Source: Thalassolituus sp. UBA1087 (GTDB lineage: Bacteria > Pseudomonadota > Gammaproteobacteria > Pseudomonadales > Oceanobacteraceae). Taken from it: a stretch of 64,000 nt of DNA. How positions within the stretch are numbered: the stretch's first letter is position 1; each line of letters opens with the position of its first letter. Shown piece after piece: positions 44,759-52,785 of this stretch. The position numbers and the translations under genes are program-made. The stretch lies in NCBI GenBank assembly GCA_002314145.1, contig DCCG01000024.1, positions 1,830 through 65,829 on the forward strand. The letters are read 5' to 3'. The notes below the pieces were generated by a model. That model was not told where the DNA came from and ran no database searches. It worked only from the letters and a program-made list of their open reading frames with translations.

Positions 44759-46510
44759 ATGCTGCGTTGGCTATGGCAGTTTATCCGCCCTTATAAAATC
44801 CGTTTAACCGTCGCCGCACTGGCGCTGATCATCACCGCCGGGCTGACCCTGAGTCTGGGCCAGGGCGTGCGCCTGATGGTGGATCAGGGCTTTTCTGCCG
44901 GTTCCGTCGAAGGCCTCGGGCAGGCGCTGAGTTTCTTTGCCGTGCTGGTTGTGGCGGTGTCAGTGGGCGCTTACCTGCGTTTTTATATGGTGTCCTGGCT
45001 GGGCGAGCGGGTGGTCGCGGATATCCGTCAGCAACTCTACCGTCATCTGATCAGCCTGCCGCCGTCGTTTTTTGAAGACAACCTGGCCGGCGAGATTCAG
45101 AGCCGTATCACCACGGATACCACCCTGCTGCAGACCGTCATCGGCTCCTCCTTCTCGTTTGCGCTGCGCAATTCGCTGACCTTCACCGGCGGCATTGTGC
45201 TGATGTTTATTACCAATCTGAAACTCAGCCTGATTGTCCTGATCGCCGTACCTCTGATTGTATTCCCGATGATCTTCTTTGGCCGCAAGGTGAAGAAGCT
45301 GTCGCGCGCCAGTCAGGATAAAGTCGCCAGCGTCGGCGCCTGGGCCAGTGAAAGTCTGCAGCATATCAAGGTGGTGCAGGCCTTCACCCGCGAAGACATT
45401 GTTAACCGGCAGTTTGCCAACGCCGCCGAAGGTGCCTTCGGAGTTGCTCTGCTGCGCATTCGTCAGCGTGCTTTTATGATCGCGCTGGTGATGATTCTGG
45501 TGATGGGCTCCGTCGCCGGTATGTTGTACATCGGTGGCCGTGATGTGATTGCCGGGGATTTATCCGGCGGTGATCTGGCTGCCTTTGTGTTTTACGCCAT
45601 TATGGTGGCCGGATCGCTGGCAGCCGTGACCGAAGTCTATGGCGAGGTGCAGCGTGCCGCCGGTGCGGCAGAGCGCATCCGTGAATTAATGGCGGCTGAA
45701 ACGGATATTGTATCGGCCGGGGATAGCCCTGACGGCGATGAAGAAGTGACCGCTGCGCAGGAACCGCAGATTGAATTCCGTAATGTCAGTTATCACTACC
45801 CTTCACGCCCTGACCGGCAAGCGCTGAGCCAGCTGAACCTGAGTGTGCGCAGTGGCGAACGCATTGCCCTGGTAGGCCCCTCCGGGGCGGGAAAATCCAC
45901 CCTGTTCGATTTATTGCTGCGCTTCCGTGACCCTCAGCAGGGACAGATTCTGCTGAACGGCCGGCCGCTGACCGGGTGGAATCTGCAGGCTCTGCGCGGC
46001 TGCTTCGCGCTGGTCCCCCAGCAGCCGGTGCTGTTCAGCGCCAATGTGCTGGATAACCTCAGATACGGACGCCCGGATGCCAGCGAAGAAGCGATTATCG
46101 CCGCCGCCAAAGCCGCTAACGCGGATGACTTTATCCGTCAGTTGCCGGATCAGTATGAGTCGTATCTGGGCGAACAGGGAGTGAAACTGTCCGGCGGCCA
46201 GAAACAGCGTCTGGCCATTGCCCGGGCCATCCTGCGCGAACCGAAAATTCTGTTACTGGACGAAGCCACCAGTGCCCTGGATGCCCAGAGCGAGCACCTG
46301 GTACAACAGGCCCTTGATGACTTAATGCAGGAGCGCACCACCTTTGTGATTGCACACCGTCTGGCCACCATTAAAAATGTTGACCGTATTGTGGTCATGG
46401 ATCAGGGCTGCATTGTGGCGGTGGGTACCCATGAGCAGCTGCTGCATTCTTCGCCGCTGTATCAGCGCCTGGCAGAGCTGCAGTTCAGCGGCCGTGGAAA
46501 TCTTTCATGA
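44759..46510 (+). CDS. MsbA-like ABC exporter (fused permease and ATPase)
   Basis: A 583-residue half-transporter with six membrane helices (residues 1-310) and an ATPase domain with Walker A GPSGAGKST (about 379-387), VPQQPVLFSANV (Q-loop), KLSGGQKQR and Walker B ILLLDEATSALD. It works as a homodimer exporting a lipid or amphiphile. The sequence is of the general MsbA/BmrA style, but the essential lipid A flippase may be another gene. It is divergent from pgk, with a 234-bp gap. Confidence 0.9.
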   Translation: MLRWLWQFIRPYKIRLTVAALALIITAGLTLSLGQGVRLMVDQGFSAGSVEGLGQALSFFAVLVVAVSVGAYLRFYMVSWLGERVVADIRQQLYRHLISLPPSFFEDNLAGEIQSRITTDTTLLQTVIGSSFSFALRNSLTFTGGIVLMFITNLKLSLIVLIAVPLIVFPMIFFGRKVKKLSRASQDKVASVGAWASESLQHIKVVQAFTREDIVNRQFANAAEGAFGVALLRIRQRAFMIALVMILVMGSVAGMLYIGGRDVIAGDLSGGDLAAFVFYAIMVAGSLAAVTEVYGEVQRAAGAAERIRELMAAETDIVSAGDSPDGDEEVTAAQEPQIEFRNVSYHYPSRPDRQALSQLNLSVRSGERIALVGPSGAGKSTLFDLLLRFRDPQQGQILLNGRPLTGWNLQALRGCFALVPQQPVLFSANVLDNLRYGRPDASEEAIIAAAKAANADDFIRQLPDQYESYLGEQGVKLSGGQKQRLAIARAILREPKILLLDEATSALDAQSEHLVQQALDDLMQERTTFVIAHRLATIKNVDRIVVMDQGCIVAVGTHEQLLHSSPLYQRLAELQFSGRGNLS

Positions 46511-46671
46511 GCCAGCGCAAGAAGATGCCGGAAATCCCAAAAAAATGAGACATCCGGCGCCTTGCTGAACATTCTTTTAGTATAAACTTTGCGCCGCCTG
46601 CTGCTTCTGCTGAGCAACAGGCTGGAATTTAAAACCAACGGACTGACTCCCACCGAGAACAGGATTTTTAC

Positions 46672-47853
46672 ATGCGAAATTTTTTCCTCACGCTGTTGTT
46701 GCCGCTGGCGGCAGGCGTTTCTGCGCTGACCCACGCCGGCGAAATTACCGTTTTAAGTGCTGTGGTTAAAGATAAAACCATCGCCGATGCCCAGGTAACC
46801 TGGCAGCGTAACGGGGAAAGTTCCCTGCAGGGGGTGACCTCTGGCAGCGGAACCTTGTCCGTGCCGGATGGTATGACCGATGATGGTAATACCAATATGA
46901 TTATTACCAAACCCGGGTATTCCACGCTGGTTGTTAAATGCCCGTGCGATGGTTTCACCTATGCTCTGTCGCCAGTGATGACGAACCTGGACGGTCTGCG
47001 GGTGGTTCTCACCTGGGGCAAAACCCCCAAAGATCTCGACTCCCATCTGAGCTACCCGGGCAACCATATATTCTTTGAGGATAAAGTGGCCGCTGATGCC
47101 AACCTGGATGTGGATGACACCACCAGCTACGGTCCGGAAACCATCACCATTGAACGTAAACATCAGGGTGAACGTTATGTGTACGCGGTGCACGACTACA
47201 CCAATGGTGTGAATAATAAAAAGAACTCGGATGCCATGAGCTTCAGCCATGCCCGGGTTCAGGTATACGTTGGCCAGACGCTGATCCGTACCTATAACGT
47301 TAAACCGGAAACCACCGCCACCAGCTGGATTGTATTCGGCATTGATGAACAGGGTGCCTTCCACGATATTAACCAGTATCTGAGCCTCAGCCGTCAGGGC
47401 ATGGCGAAACACCTGAACAGCCTGATCAGTGCCTCCTCGTTTGAAGATCACTCACTGATTACCGCCGAAATTAAACAGGAAGCCAAACGCATCAATACCC
47501 GTGGTGAATCCCTGTACCACGAAAAACGTCTGGAAGACGCTATGTACCGCTTCCAGGAAGCCATTAACCTCTACCCGTCATACGGTCAGGCATACAGTAA
47601 CCTGGGGCTGACTTACCAGAAACTGGACCGTACGGCCGAAGCGCTGTGGGCAAACCGTAAAGCCATTGAACTGGCCAGCGGCAACAGTAAAAACCGTGTA
47701 CAGGCCAGCAGCTACTATAATATTGCGCGTATTTATGAAGCCAAAGGCCAGTGGCAGGATGCACTGGATAACTTCCGCAAAGCCAAATCGCTGCGTGAAC
47801 ACAGTGCCTACGATAAAGGCATTCAGCGTATGCAGGAAAAACTCGCTCAGTAA
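46672..47853 (+). CDS. Exported DUF2135 (YfaP-like) protein with TPR repeats
   Basis: A 393-residue protein with a signal peptide (to THA-GEI, about residue 23) and a carboxypeptidase-regulatory-like beta domain (about 24-105). The YfaP/DUF2135 domain follows (RVVLTWGKTPKDLDSHLSYP, about 110-240). The C-terminus has at least two tetratricopeptide repeats (EDAMYRFQEAINLYPSY, QWQDALDNFRKAKSL). DUF2135 is known from alpha-2-macroglobulin and surface-protein contexts. A periplasmic scaffold role is likely; no enzyme motif is seen. AGGA lies before the ATG and a terminator follows. Confidence 0.83.
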   Translation: MRNFFLTLLLPLAAGVSALTHAGEITVLSAVVKDKTIADAQVTWQRNGESSLQGVTSGSGTLSVPDGMTDDGNTNMIITKPGYSTLVVKCPCDGFTYALSPVMTNLDGLRVVLTWGKTPKDLDSHLSYPGNHIFFEDKVAADANLDVDDTTSYGPETITIERKHQGERYVYAVHDYTNGVNNKKNSDAMSFSHARVQVYVGQTLIRTYNVKPETTATSWIVFGIDEQGAFHDINQYLSLSRQGMAKHLNSLISASSFEDHSLITAEIKQEAKRINTRGESLYHEKRLEDAMYRFQEAINLYPSYGQAYSNLGLTYQKLDRTAEALWANRKAIELASGNSKNRVQASSYYNIARIYEAKGQWQDALDNFRKAKSLREHSAYDKGIQRMQEKLAQ

Positions 47854-47895
47854 TCACTGACGCCGTTGTTTTTCATGACTGCTGAAGTCACTTGT

Positions 47896-47924
47896 ATGCC
47901 TCCTCACGGAGGCATATTTATTTT
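47896..47924 (+). terminator. Rho-independent terminator
   Basis: ATGCCTCC/GGAGGCAT arms with loop TCAC are followed by ATTTATTTT. It separates the DUF2135 gene from the deacetylase gene, whose start is 23 bp later. Confidence 0.85.
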
Positions 47925-47946
47925 CGGGCGCTTAAAAGGATTCGTT

Positions 47947-49107
47947 ATGATGCTCTCTTTATCACAGCAGATTTTTTCGTCAAAAAAATTATTCCGTCTG
48001 CCGCTGTTAGTGCTGACCGGCTGGATGGCGACCTGGCCTGCGCTGGCCGCCGGGCCGGAAAAAATCGCCACACTGGAGCGCCAGCTCTGGCCCCGGGCGA
48101 TTAACACTCAGGCAGCGTTTGACCAGGCATCGGGCGCGGAAATTCTGTCGTTTGTGCGGGTAATGGCAACCACAGAATTAAACACACAAGCCGATATTCA
48201 GTCTTTTACCGGCATTGATAAAGTTAATACGCAGTCCGTGCAGCGATGGTTAAACACCACCCGCCGGCGTCTGCAACAGAATTACGCCAGCGCCTGTGGC
48301 CAGTGTGCAGCCAGCGCAGACTGGCAGCAGTTGGTAGCTGAGTCGTCAAGTTCACTGATACCACCAACAACCACAACACCAAAACCACAAACGCCGGCGC
48401 TGGATGACTGGGCCAGCGCCAGCGCACAGTTTTACCGCCGTTATCTGTATGAGCAGGTCAGACTGGCGGCCCTGTTTCCGCGTATCACCAGTGAGATTGA
48501 TGTGTTATCTGAAGCACAGGAAATTACCGGTTTTGAATTCGCCGACGGCCATTTTCTGCTGTCCTATGACGATGGCCCGGCGGCGTCTCATAACGGCAGT
48601 AACCGCACGCAGGCGTTAACCGCGGCGCTGCGCGGCGAGCATATTCATGCGCAGTTTTTTGTTCTTGGCGAACGTCTGCAACAGCTGCAGCCAGAGGCCG
48701 CCGTGTATAAAGATCAGTGTCTGGGATCACACGGCTATGTGCATAAAAGTCATCAGAAAATGAGCGGCTGGGCAGACTCCGTCAAAGATACACGCCAGTT
48801 GCTGACGGCTTACCCGCAACAGTCGCCGTGGCTGCGGCCGCCGTATGGACAACGTCATCAGGCATTGCTGGATGAACTGCAACAACACCAGCAAAAGGTC
48901 ATGCTGTGGAATATCGACAGTCAGGACTGGAACCGCGCCTTAACCGATCAACAGGTGCAGGACCGGGTCATCACACTGATGCTGTTATGGCGGCGGGGTA
49001 TTATTCTCTACCACGATATTCATGGCCGGGCGTTGCACAATCTGCCGGCCCTGAATGCCATGGTATCAAGCACAGGTCAGTCGTGGCTGGATTGCCGTAC
49101 GCTCTGA
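47947..49107 (+). CDS. Exported polysaccharide deacetylase (NodB fold)
   Basis: A 386-residue protein with a long signal peptide (to ALA-AGP, about residue 36). The C-terminal half is a carbohydrate esterase family 4 domain: motif 1 LSYDDGPAAS, motif 2 GSHGYVHKSH (metal His pair), motif 3 WLRPPYGQ, then LWNIDSQDW and LYHDIHG. It removes N- or O-acetyl groups from peptidoglycan or an exported glycan. The N-terminal part (about 40-190) is not recognised. AAAGGA precedes the ATG at 47947; an in-frame start at 47866 lies before the terminator and is rejected. Confidence 0.88.
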   Translation: MMLSLSQQIFSSKKLFRLPLLVLTGWMATWPALAAGPEKIATLERQLWPRAINTQAAFDQASGAEILSFVRVMATTELNTQADIQSFTGIDKVNTQSVQRWLNTTRRRLQQNYASACGQCAASADWQQLVAESSSSLIPPTTTTPKPQTPALDDWASASAQFYRRYLYEQVRLAALFPRITSEIDVLSEAQEITGFEFADGHFLLSYDDGPAASHNGSNRTQALTAALRGEHIHAQFFVLGERLQQLQPEAAVYKDQCLGSHGYVHKSHQKMSGWADSVKDTRQLLTAYPQQSPWLRPPYGQRHQALLDELQQHQQKVMLWNIDSQDWNRALTDQQVQDRVITLMLLWRRGIILYHDIHGRALHNLPALNAMVSSTGQSWLDCRTL

Positions 49108-49120
49108 CGATGACCACGAC

Positions 49121-49155
49121 TGACAGCTGATATCCTTAGCGGAGTTCAGCTGTCA
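49121..49155. terminator. Inverted repeat between convergent deacetylase and epd genes
   Basis: Perfect 10-bp arms TGACAGCTGA/TCAGCTGTCA with a 15-base loop overlap the epd stop codon. No T-run is present. It may act as a shared RNA 3' end for the convergent genes. Confidence 0.5.
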
Positions 49156-50198
49156 GCCGTACCCGGGCGCTGACGCGACATCATGGTACAGGCCGTATCC
49201 AGCATACGGTTGGCAAAGCCCCATTCGTTATCGAACCACACCAGCATCTTCAGCAGCTTGCCTCCGCTGACCCGGGTCTGGGTTGCGTCGACAATCCCCG
49301 AGCGCGGATCGTGATTAAAGTCGATGGAGGCATGGGCTTCCCGGGTCATACCCAGAATGCCCGCCAGCGAACCGGCGGTGGCGGCCTGAAGCATATCGTT
49401 GATGTCCCCCGCTCTGGCCTCACTGCGCAGTTGCAGACTGATATCCAGTGCAGACACATTAATAGTGGGCACACGCACATGCAGGCTTTCGATTTTGCCT
49501 GCCAGTTGCGGCATTAACCGGGCAATCCCCAGTGGCAGACTGGTATCCACCGGAATGATGCTCTGGACCGCTGAGCGGGTGCGGCGCAGATCCGAATGAT
49601 AAGCGTCGATCACCGGCTGATCATTCATGGCCGAGTGAATGGTAGTCGTCACCCCTGCGTCGATGCCGTATTCATTATCCAGTAATGTCAGCAGCGGCAG
49701 CAGACAGTTGGTCGAGCAGGAGCCGTTGGAAACAATGCGCTGATCTGCAGTCAGAGTGTGATGATTGAGCCCGAAAATAATGGTGTTATCCACGGCGCTG
49801 TCCGCCGGGTTGGAAATCAGCACTTTACCGGCACCGCCATTCAGATGTGATTCACACTCGCTGCGGGTTTTGATCTGGCCGCTGCATTCCAGCACCAGAT
49901 CCACATTCAGTGATGCCCAGTCGTGGCGGGCAGTATCCGCTTCATGGCGGACGCAGATACGGTCGCCGTTAACCAGCAGATGGCGTTCGTCAGCGACTTC
50001 CACTTTACCCGGAAAGCGCCCGTGTGTGCTGTCGTAGCGCAGCATATAACTGATGGTTTCAATATCCGCCAGCTCATTGATGGCCACCACCTGCAGCTGA
50101 TCACGATAGCCATTCTCGTACAATGCACGCACGATACAGCGGCCGATACGGCCAAAGCCATTAATGGCAATACGAACAGGTTGAGCGGACTCTGACAT
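49146..50198 (-). CDS. epd: Erythrose-4-phosphate dehydrogenase (GAPDH family)
   Basis: A 350-residue NAD-dependent dehydrogenase: INGFGRIGR (about residues 11-19), and the active-site segment SNGSCSTNCL with Gly/Ser in place of the Ala/Thr of classical GapA (SNASCTTNCL). This points to Epd, the first step toward pyridoxal phosphate. The C-terminal WFDNEWGFANRM is conserved. The ATG at 50198 is preferred over a GTG at 50213. A GAPDH role cannot be excluded, because no other GAPDH gene is in the window. Confidence 0.85.
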   Translation of the reverse strand: MSESAQPVRIAINGFGRIGRCIVRALYENGYRDQLQVVAINELADIETISYMLRYDSTHGRFPGKVEVADERHLLVNGDRICVRHEADTARHDWASLNVDLVLECSGQIKTRSECESHLNGGAGKVLISNPADSAVDNTIIFGLNHHTLTADQRIVSNGSCSTNCLLPLLTLLDNEYGIDAGVTTTIHSAMNDQPVIDAYHSDLRRTRSAVQSIIPVDTSLPLGIARLMPQLAGKIESLHVRVPTINVSALDISLQLRSEARAGDINDMLQAATAGSLAGILGMTREAHASIDFNHDPRSGIVDATQTRVSGGKLLKMLVWFDNEWGFANRMLDTACTMMSRQRPGTADS

Positions 50199-50349
50199 AA
50201 AACTTCTGACCACCGTTTTCAGGCAACATAAGCAACGTATTGTCCCGCAATCAGACCCCGGATGCCACTGACGAAGACAGCGCGATCCTATACACTCTGT
50301 TGCATGGTTTTATCAGGCTTATGGCCACATCCGGATCAGGAATATCATT

Positions 50350-50640
50350 ATGAATGAACAACAACAGACCAATATCGACGCAGCGGTTTTCCGCCGCTTA
50401 CTGCAACACCTGGATGAACACAAAGAAGTGCAGAACATCGAGCTGATGATTCTTGCCGACTTCTGCCGTAACTGCCTCGCCAAGTGGATGGTAACGGCAG
50501 CCGAACAGGAAGGTGTGACGCTGGATTACGAGCAGGCACGGGAAAAAGTCTATGGCATGCCCTACGCCGAATGGAAAGAAAAATTCCAGAAAGAAGCCAC
50601 GCCCGAACAGCTGGAAGCTTTTAACGCGCGTCAGAAATAA
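50350..50640 (+). CDS. DUF1244 family protein
   Basis: A 96-residue cytoplasmic protein with the DUF1244 core FCRNCLAKWM (about residues 38-47) and the C-terminal YGMPYAEWKEKFQ. The family is conserved in proteobacteria and its function is unknown. AGGAA precedes the ATG. It is divergent from epd and followed 62 bp later by the SIMPL gene. Confidence 0.9.
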   Translation: MNEQQQTNIDAAVFRRLLQHLDEHKEVQNIELMILADFCRNCLAKWMVTAAEQEGVTLDYEQAREKVYGMPYAEWKEKFQKEATPEQLEAFNARQK

Positions 50641-50702
50641 GAACCTGTGGCGCGCCACAGGGTCATAACTGACATCTGACACTATAACCCCGGAGAAACA
50701 GG

Positions 50703-51398
50703 ATGATCCGACCACTGTTAACTACCCTGCTCGCCCTGACCCTGCCACTGCTGGCATGCCAGGCCACCGCCGGTGATGAATACATTGATGTAACCGGCCA
50801 GGGCGAAGCCGAAGCCTGGCCCGATTATCTGGAGCTGAACATGACGGTCAGCGCCACCGATAAAAACGCCGAAACCGCCAAAAGCCTGGTGGATCAGAGC
50901 ATGAATCAGGCGCTGGCATTGGCTGCCACGTTCAATATTGACGAGTCCGACATACTGGCTGACCGCATCAGCCGTCAGCCGCAATGGGAATGGCACAAAG
51001 ACGGACGCCAGTACATGGGCGAGCAGGTGCGCCGCAATCTGGTACTGACACTGCGCAATACAGACGACTACACCGAGCTGAGCCAACGCCTGTTTGCCAT
51101 TAAAAATCTGACCATTAACAACACCAGTACCGGGTTTGATGACCCGCAAGCGCTGCAGCAGAAGGCCACCAAAGCCGCCCTGCTGAATGCCAGAGACAAA
51201 GCCAGCTTTATGGCCGCGACCCTGGATAACCGGCTGGATGGCGTGCTCTATATCATCGAACAGGGAGCAGCCCAGCCGCGCATTCTGCGTATGAGTGCCA
51301 TGGCAGAAGCCAAAACCGCCGAACCTGCACCTATGTTACTGCAGAAGCAGACCGTCTCTGCGTCGGTACAGGTGCGCTTTAAACTGGATGAAGAATAA
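50703..51398 (+). CDS. Periplasmic SIMPL (DUF541) domain protein
   Basis: A 231-residue exported protein with a signal peptide to ATA-GDE (about residue 23) and a SIMPL domain (VTGQGEAEAWPDYLELNMTV onward). Family members form oligomeric periplasmic rings linked to stress or signalling; the exact role is unknown. GGAGAAACAGG precedes the ATG. DUF1653 and ybaK genes follow closely, so the three probably form one transcript. Confidence 0.88.
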   Translation: MIRPLLTTLLALTLPLLACQATAGDEYIDVTGQGEAEAWPDYLELNMTVSATDKNAETAKSLVDQSMNQALALAATFNIDESDILADRISRQPQWEWHKDGRQYMGEQVRRNLVLTLRNTDDYTELSQRLFAIKNLTINNTSTGFDDPQALQQKATKAALLNARDKASFMAATLDNRLDGVLYIIEQGAAQPRILRMSAMAEAKTAEPAPMLLQKQTVSASVQVRFKLDEE

Positions 51399-51405
51399 AA
51401 CCGCT

Positions 51406-51693
51406 ATGAACGACCCGATCAAGCCGCAACAGCCCACCATAACGCCCGGCATCTACCGTCATTACAAAGGTAATGACTACCAGGTGCTGGGGCTGGTGCG
51501 TCACAGTGAAACCGAAGAATATCTGGTGCTGTATAAAACCCTGTACGGTGATTACTCCAGCTGGGTCCGCCCTTATTCCATGTTTGTTGACGAGGTGGAA
51601 GTGGATGGCCATAAACAGCCCAGATTCCGTCTGCAGGAAGCGACCGAAGAAGTGCAGCCACTGCTGAAGGTTGCACCGGAGGACCCGCTGTGA
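51406..51693 (+). CDS. DUF1653 family protein
   Basis: A 95-residue cytoplasmic protein with the DUF1653 pattern PGIYRHYKGNDYQVLGLVRH and LYGDYSSWVRPYSMF. Function is unknown. The ATG follows the SIMPL stop by 7 bases with no strong site of its own, so translational coupling is likely. The stop overlaps the ybaK start by 4 bases. Confidence 0.9.
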   Translation: MNDPIKPQQPTITPGIYRHYKGNDYQVLGLVRHSETEEYLVLYKTLYGDYSSWVRPYSMFVDEVEVDGHKQPRFRLQEATEEVQPLLKVAPEDPL

Positions 51694-52163
51694 CGCCGGC
51701 CATTAACGCTGCCAAAAAAGCAAAGATCGCCTACGACGTGCTGGAGTATGAGCATAACCCTGAGGCCGCCTCTTATGGCGGGGAAGCGGCACAGGCACTG
51801 GGGCTGAACCCGGATCAGGTGTTCAAAACCCTGCTGGTCAGCCTCAGCGGCCACAAAAGTACGCTGGCCGTGGCTGTCCTGCCCGTCTCCCATCAGCTCT
51901 CCCTGAAAGCCATCGCTAAGGCCGTTGGCGCCAAAAAGGCCGAAATGGCCGATCCACACCTGGCGGAGAAGACCACAGGCTACGTGGTCGGCGGCATCAG
52001 CCCGCTGGGCCAGAAGAAAGCCTTACCGACGGTCATTGATGCCAGCGCCACCGGGCTGGATAAAATCCATGTCAGCGCCGGACGCCGTGGTCTTGAGATT
52101 GCTCTGGCTCCGCAGGACCTGGCCACCCTGACACGGGCGGACTTTTATCCCCTGATGGCGTGA
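51690..52163 (+). CDS. ybaK: Cys-tRNA(Pro)/Cys-tRNA(Cys) deacylase
   Basis: A 157-residue YbaK/EbsC-type editing enzyme that hydrolyses Cys mischarged on tRNA-Pro. The family segments are VFKTLLVSLSG, VGAKKAEMADP (active-site Lys region), GYVVGGISPLGQKK and VSAGRRGLEIALAPQDL. The start is GTG overlapping the DUF1653 stop. Length is standard. Confidence 0.9.
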   Translation: MTPAINAAKKAKIAYDVLEYEHNPEAASYGGEAAQALGLNPDQVFKTLLVSLSGHKSTLAVAVLPVSHQLSLKAIAKAVGAKKAEMADPHLAEKTTGYVVGGISPLGQKKALPTVIDASATGLDKIHVSAGRRGLEIALAPQDLATLTRADFYPLMA

Positions 52164-52270
52164 CGCAAAGCCCGTCACAGCCTGAAGAAACAGTGTGATT
52201 CACTTATAGACGCGCAGGCAATGCCTGTGCAGAATGCTCGGAAAATTTTGTCAGACAACCTTTCTGCCAT

Positions 52271-52651
52271 ATGAAACCTTTATTACTCCTGGCCGTCTTG
52301 TTATTTCTGAGCGGCTGCAGTCCTGTGCCATACCAGCCGGTCAGCGGTGTTCTGGGTGATGCCCGCAATGGCTATATGGATGAACAGATATCCCCCGGGA
52401 ATTTTGTGATAGAAGTACGCCAGCTGGGAAGGCTGGCGTTTGTTCTCAACTACGACGAAACCATCAGTGCCTTCAAACAGCACTGGCATCGCCGCGCGAA
52501 AGAACTCTGCCCGGCCGGTTATCTGGGCGAACCCGAGGTACTGCTGCCGGCAGAAGCCCGTCTGGATGCTTTCCGCTGCACCACGCAGGAATGTCAGAAC
52601 TACCCCATCGTGTCCGGCATTGCCCACTGCCATCAACGTTATACCCTCTGA
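52271..52651 (+). CDS. Small lipoprotein of unknown function
   Basis: A 126-residue lipoprotein with lipobox FLSGC (Cys16). The mature part has VIEVRQLGRLAFVLNYDET then a helix with HRRAKELC, a layout reminiscent of the CC0125/CC1285 lipoprotein group but too divergent to be sure. Five further Cys/His-rich positions lie near the C-terminus (FRCTTQECQNYP). No ribosome site is obvious. It is a single gene between ybaK and the sensor kinase. Confidence 0.7.
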   Translation: MKPLLLLAVLLFLSGCSPVPYQPVSGVLGDARNGYMDEQISPGNFVIEVRQLGRLAFVLNYDETISAFKQHWHRRAKELCPAGYLGEPEVLLPAEARLDAFRCTTQECQNYPIVSGIAHCHQRYTL

Positions 52652-52727
52652 CTGACGGACCGGGAGCGGCGCGCCAGCTTTTTCGCACTGCGCCGGCTGC
52701 ATAAGCGAAACCTCTGTCTATACTGGT

Positions 52728-52765
52728 TTAAGACCGCCGTCCGGTTTCCGGCAGGCTGGTCTTAA
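52728..52765 (+). promoter_or_regulatory. Inverted repeat before the sensor kinase gene
   Basis: TTAAGACC (52728-52735) and GGTCTTAA (52758-52765) are perfect inverses, with a nested GCCG/CGGC pair in between, 20 bp before the kinase ATG. A TATACT just upstream could be a -10 box. It may be an operator or a leader hairpin. Confidence 0.5.
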
Positions 52766-52785
52766 GCCCGTGCAGAGGAGCCGGA

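Noticed and set aside
47866..47946. Upstream start for the polysaccharide deacetylase
   Set aside because: It would place a terminator hairpin inside the coding region and bury the signal peptide; the ATG at 47947 has AAAGGA.
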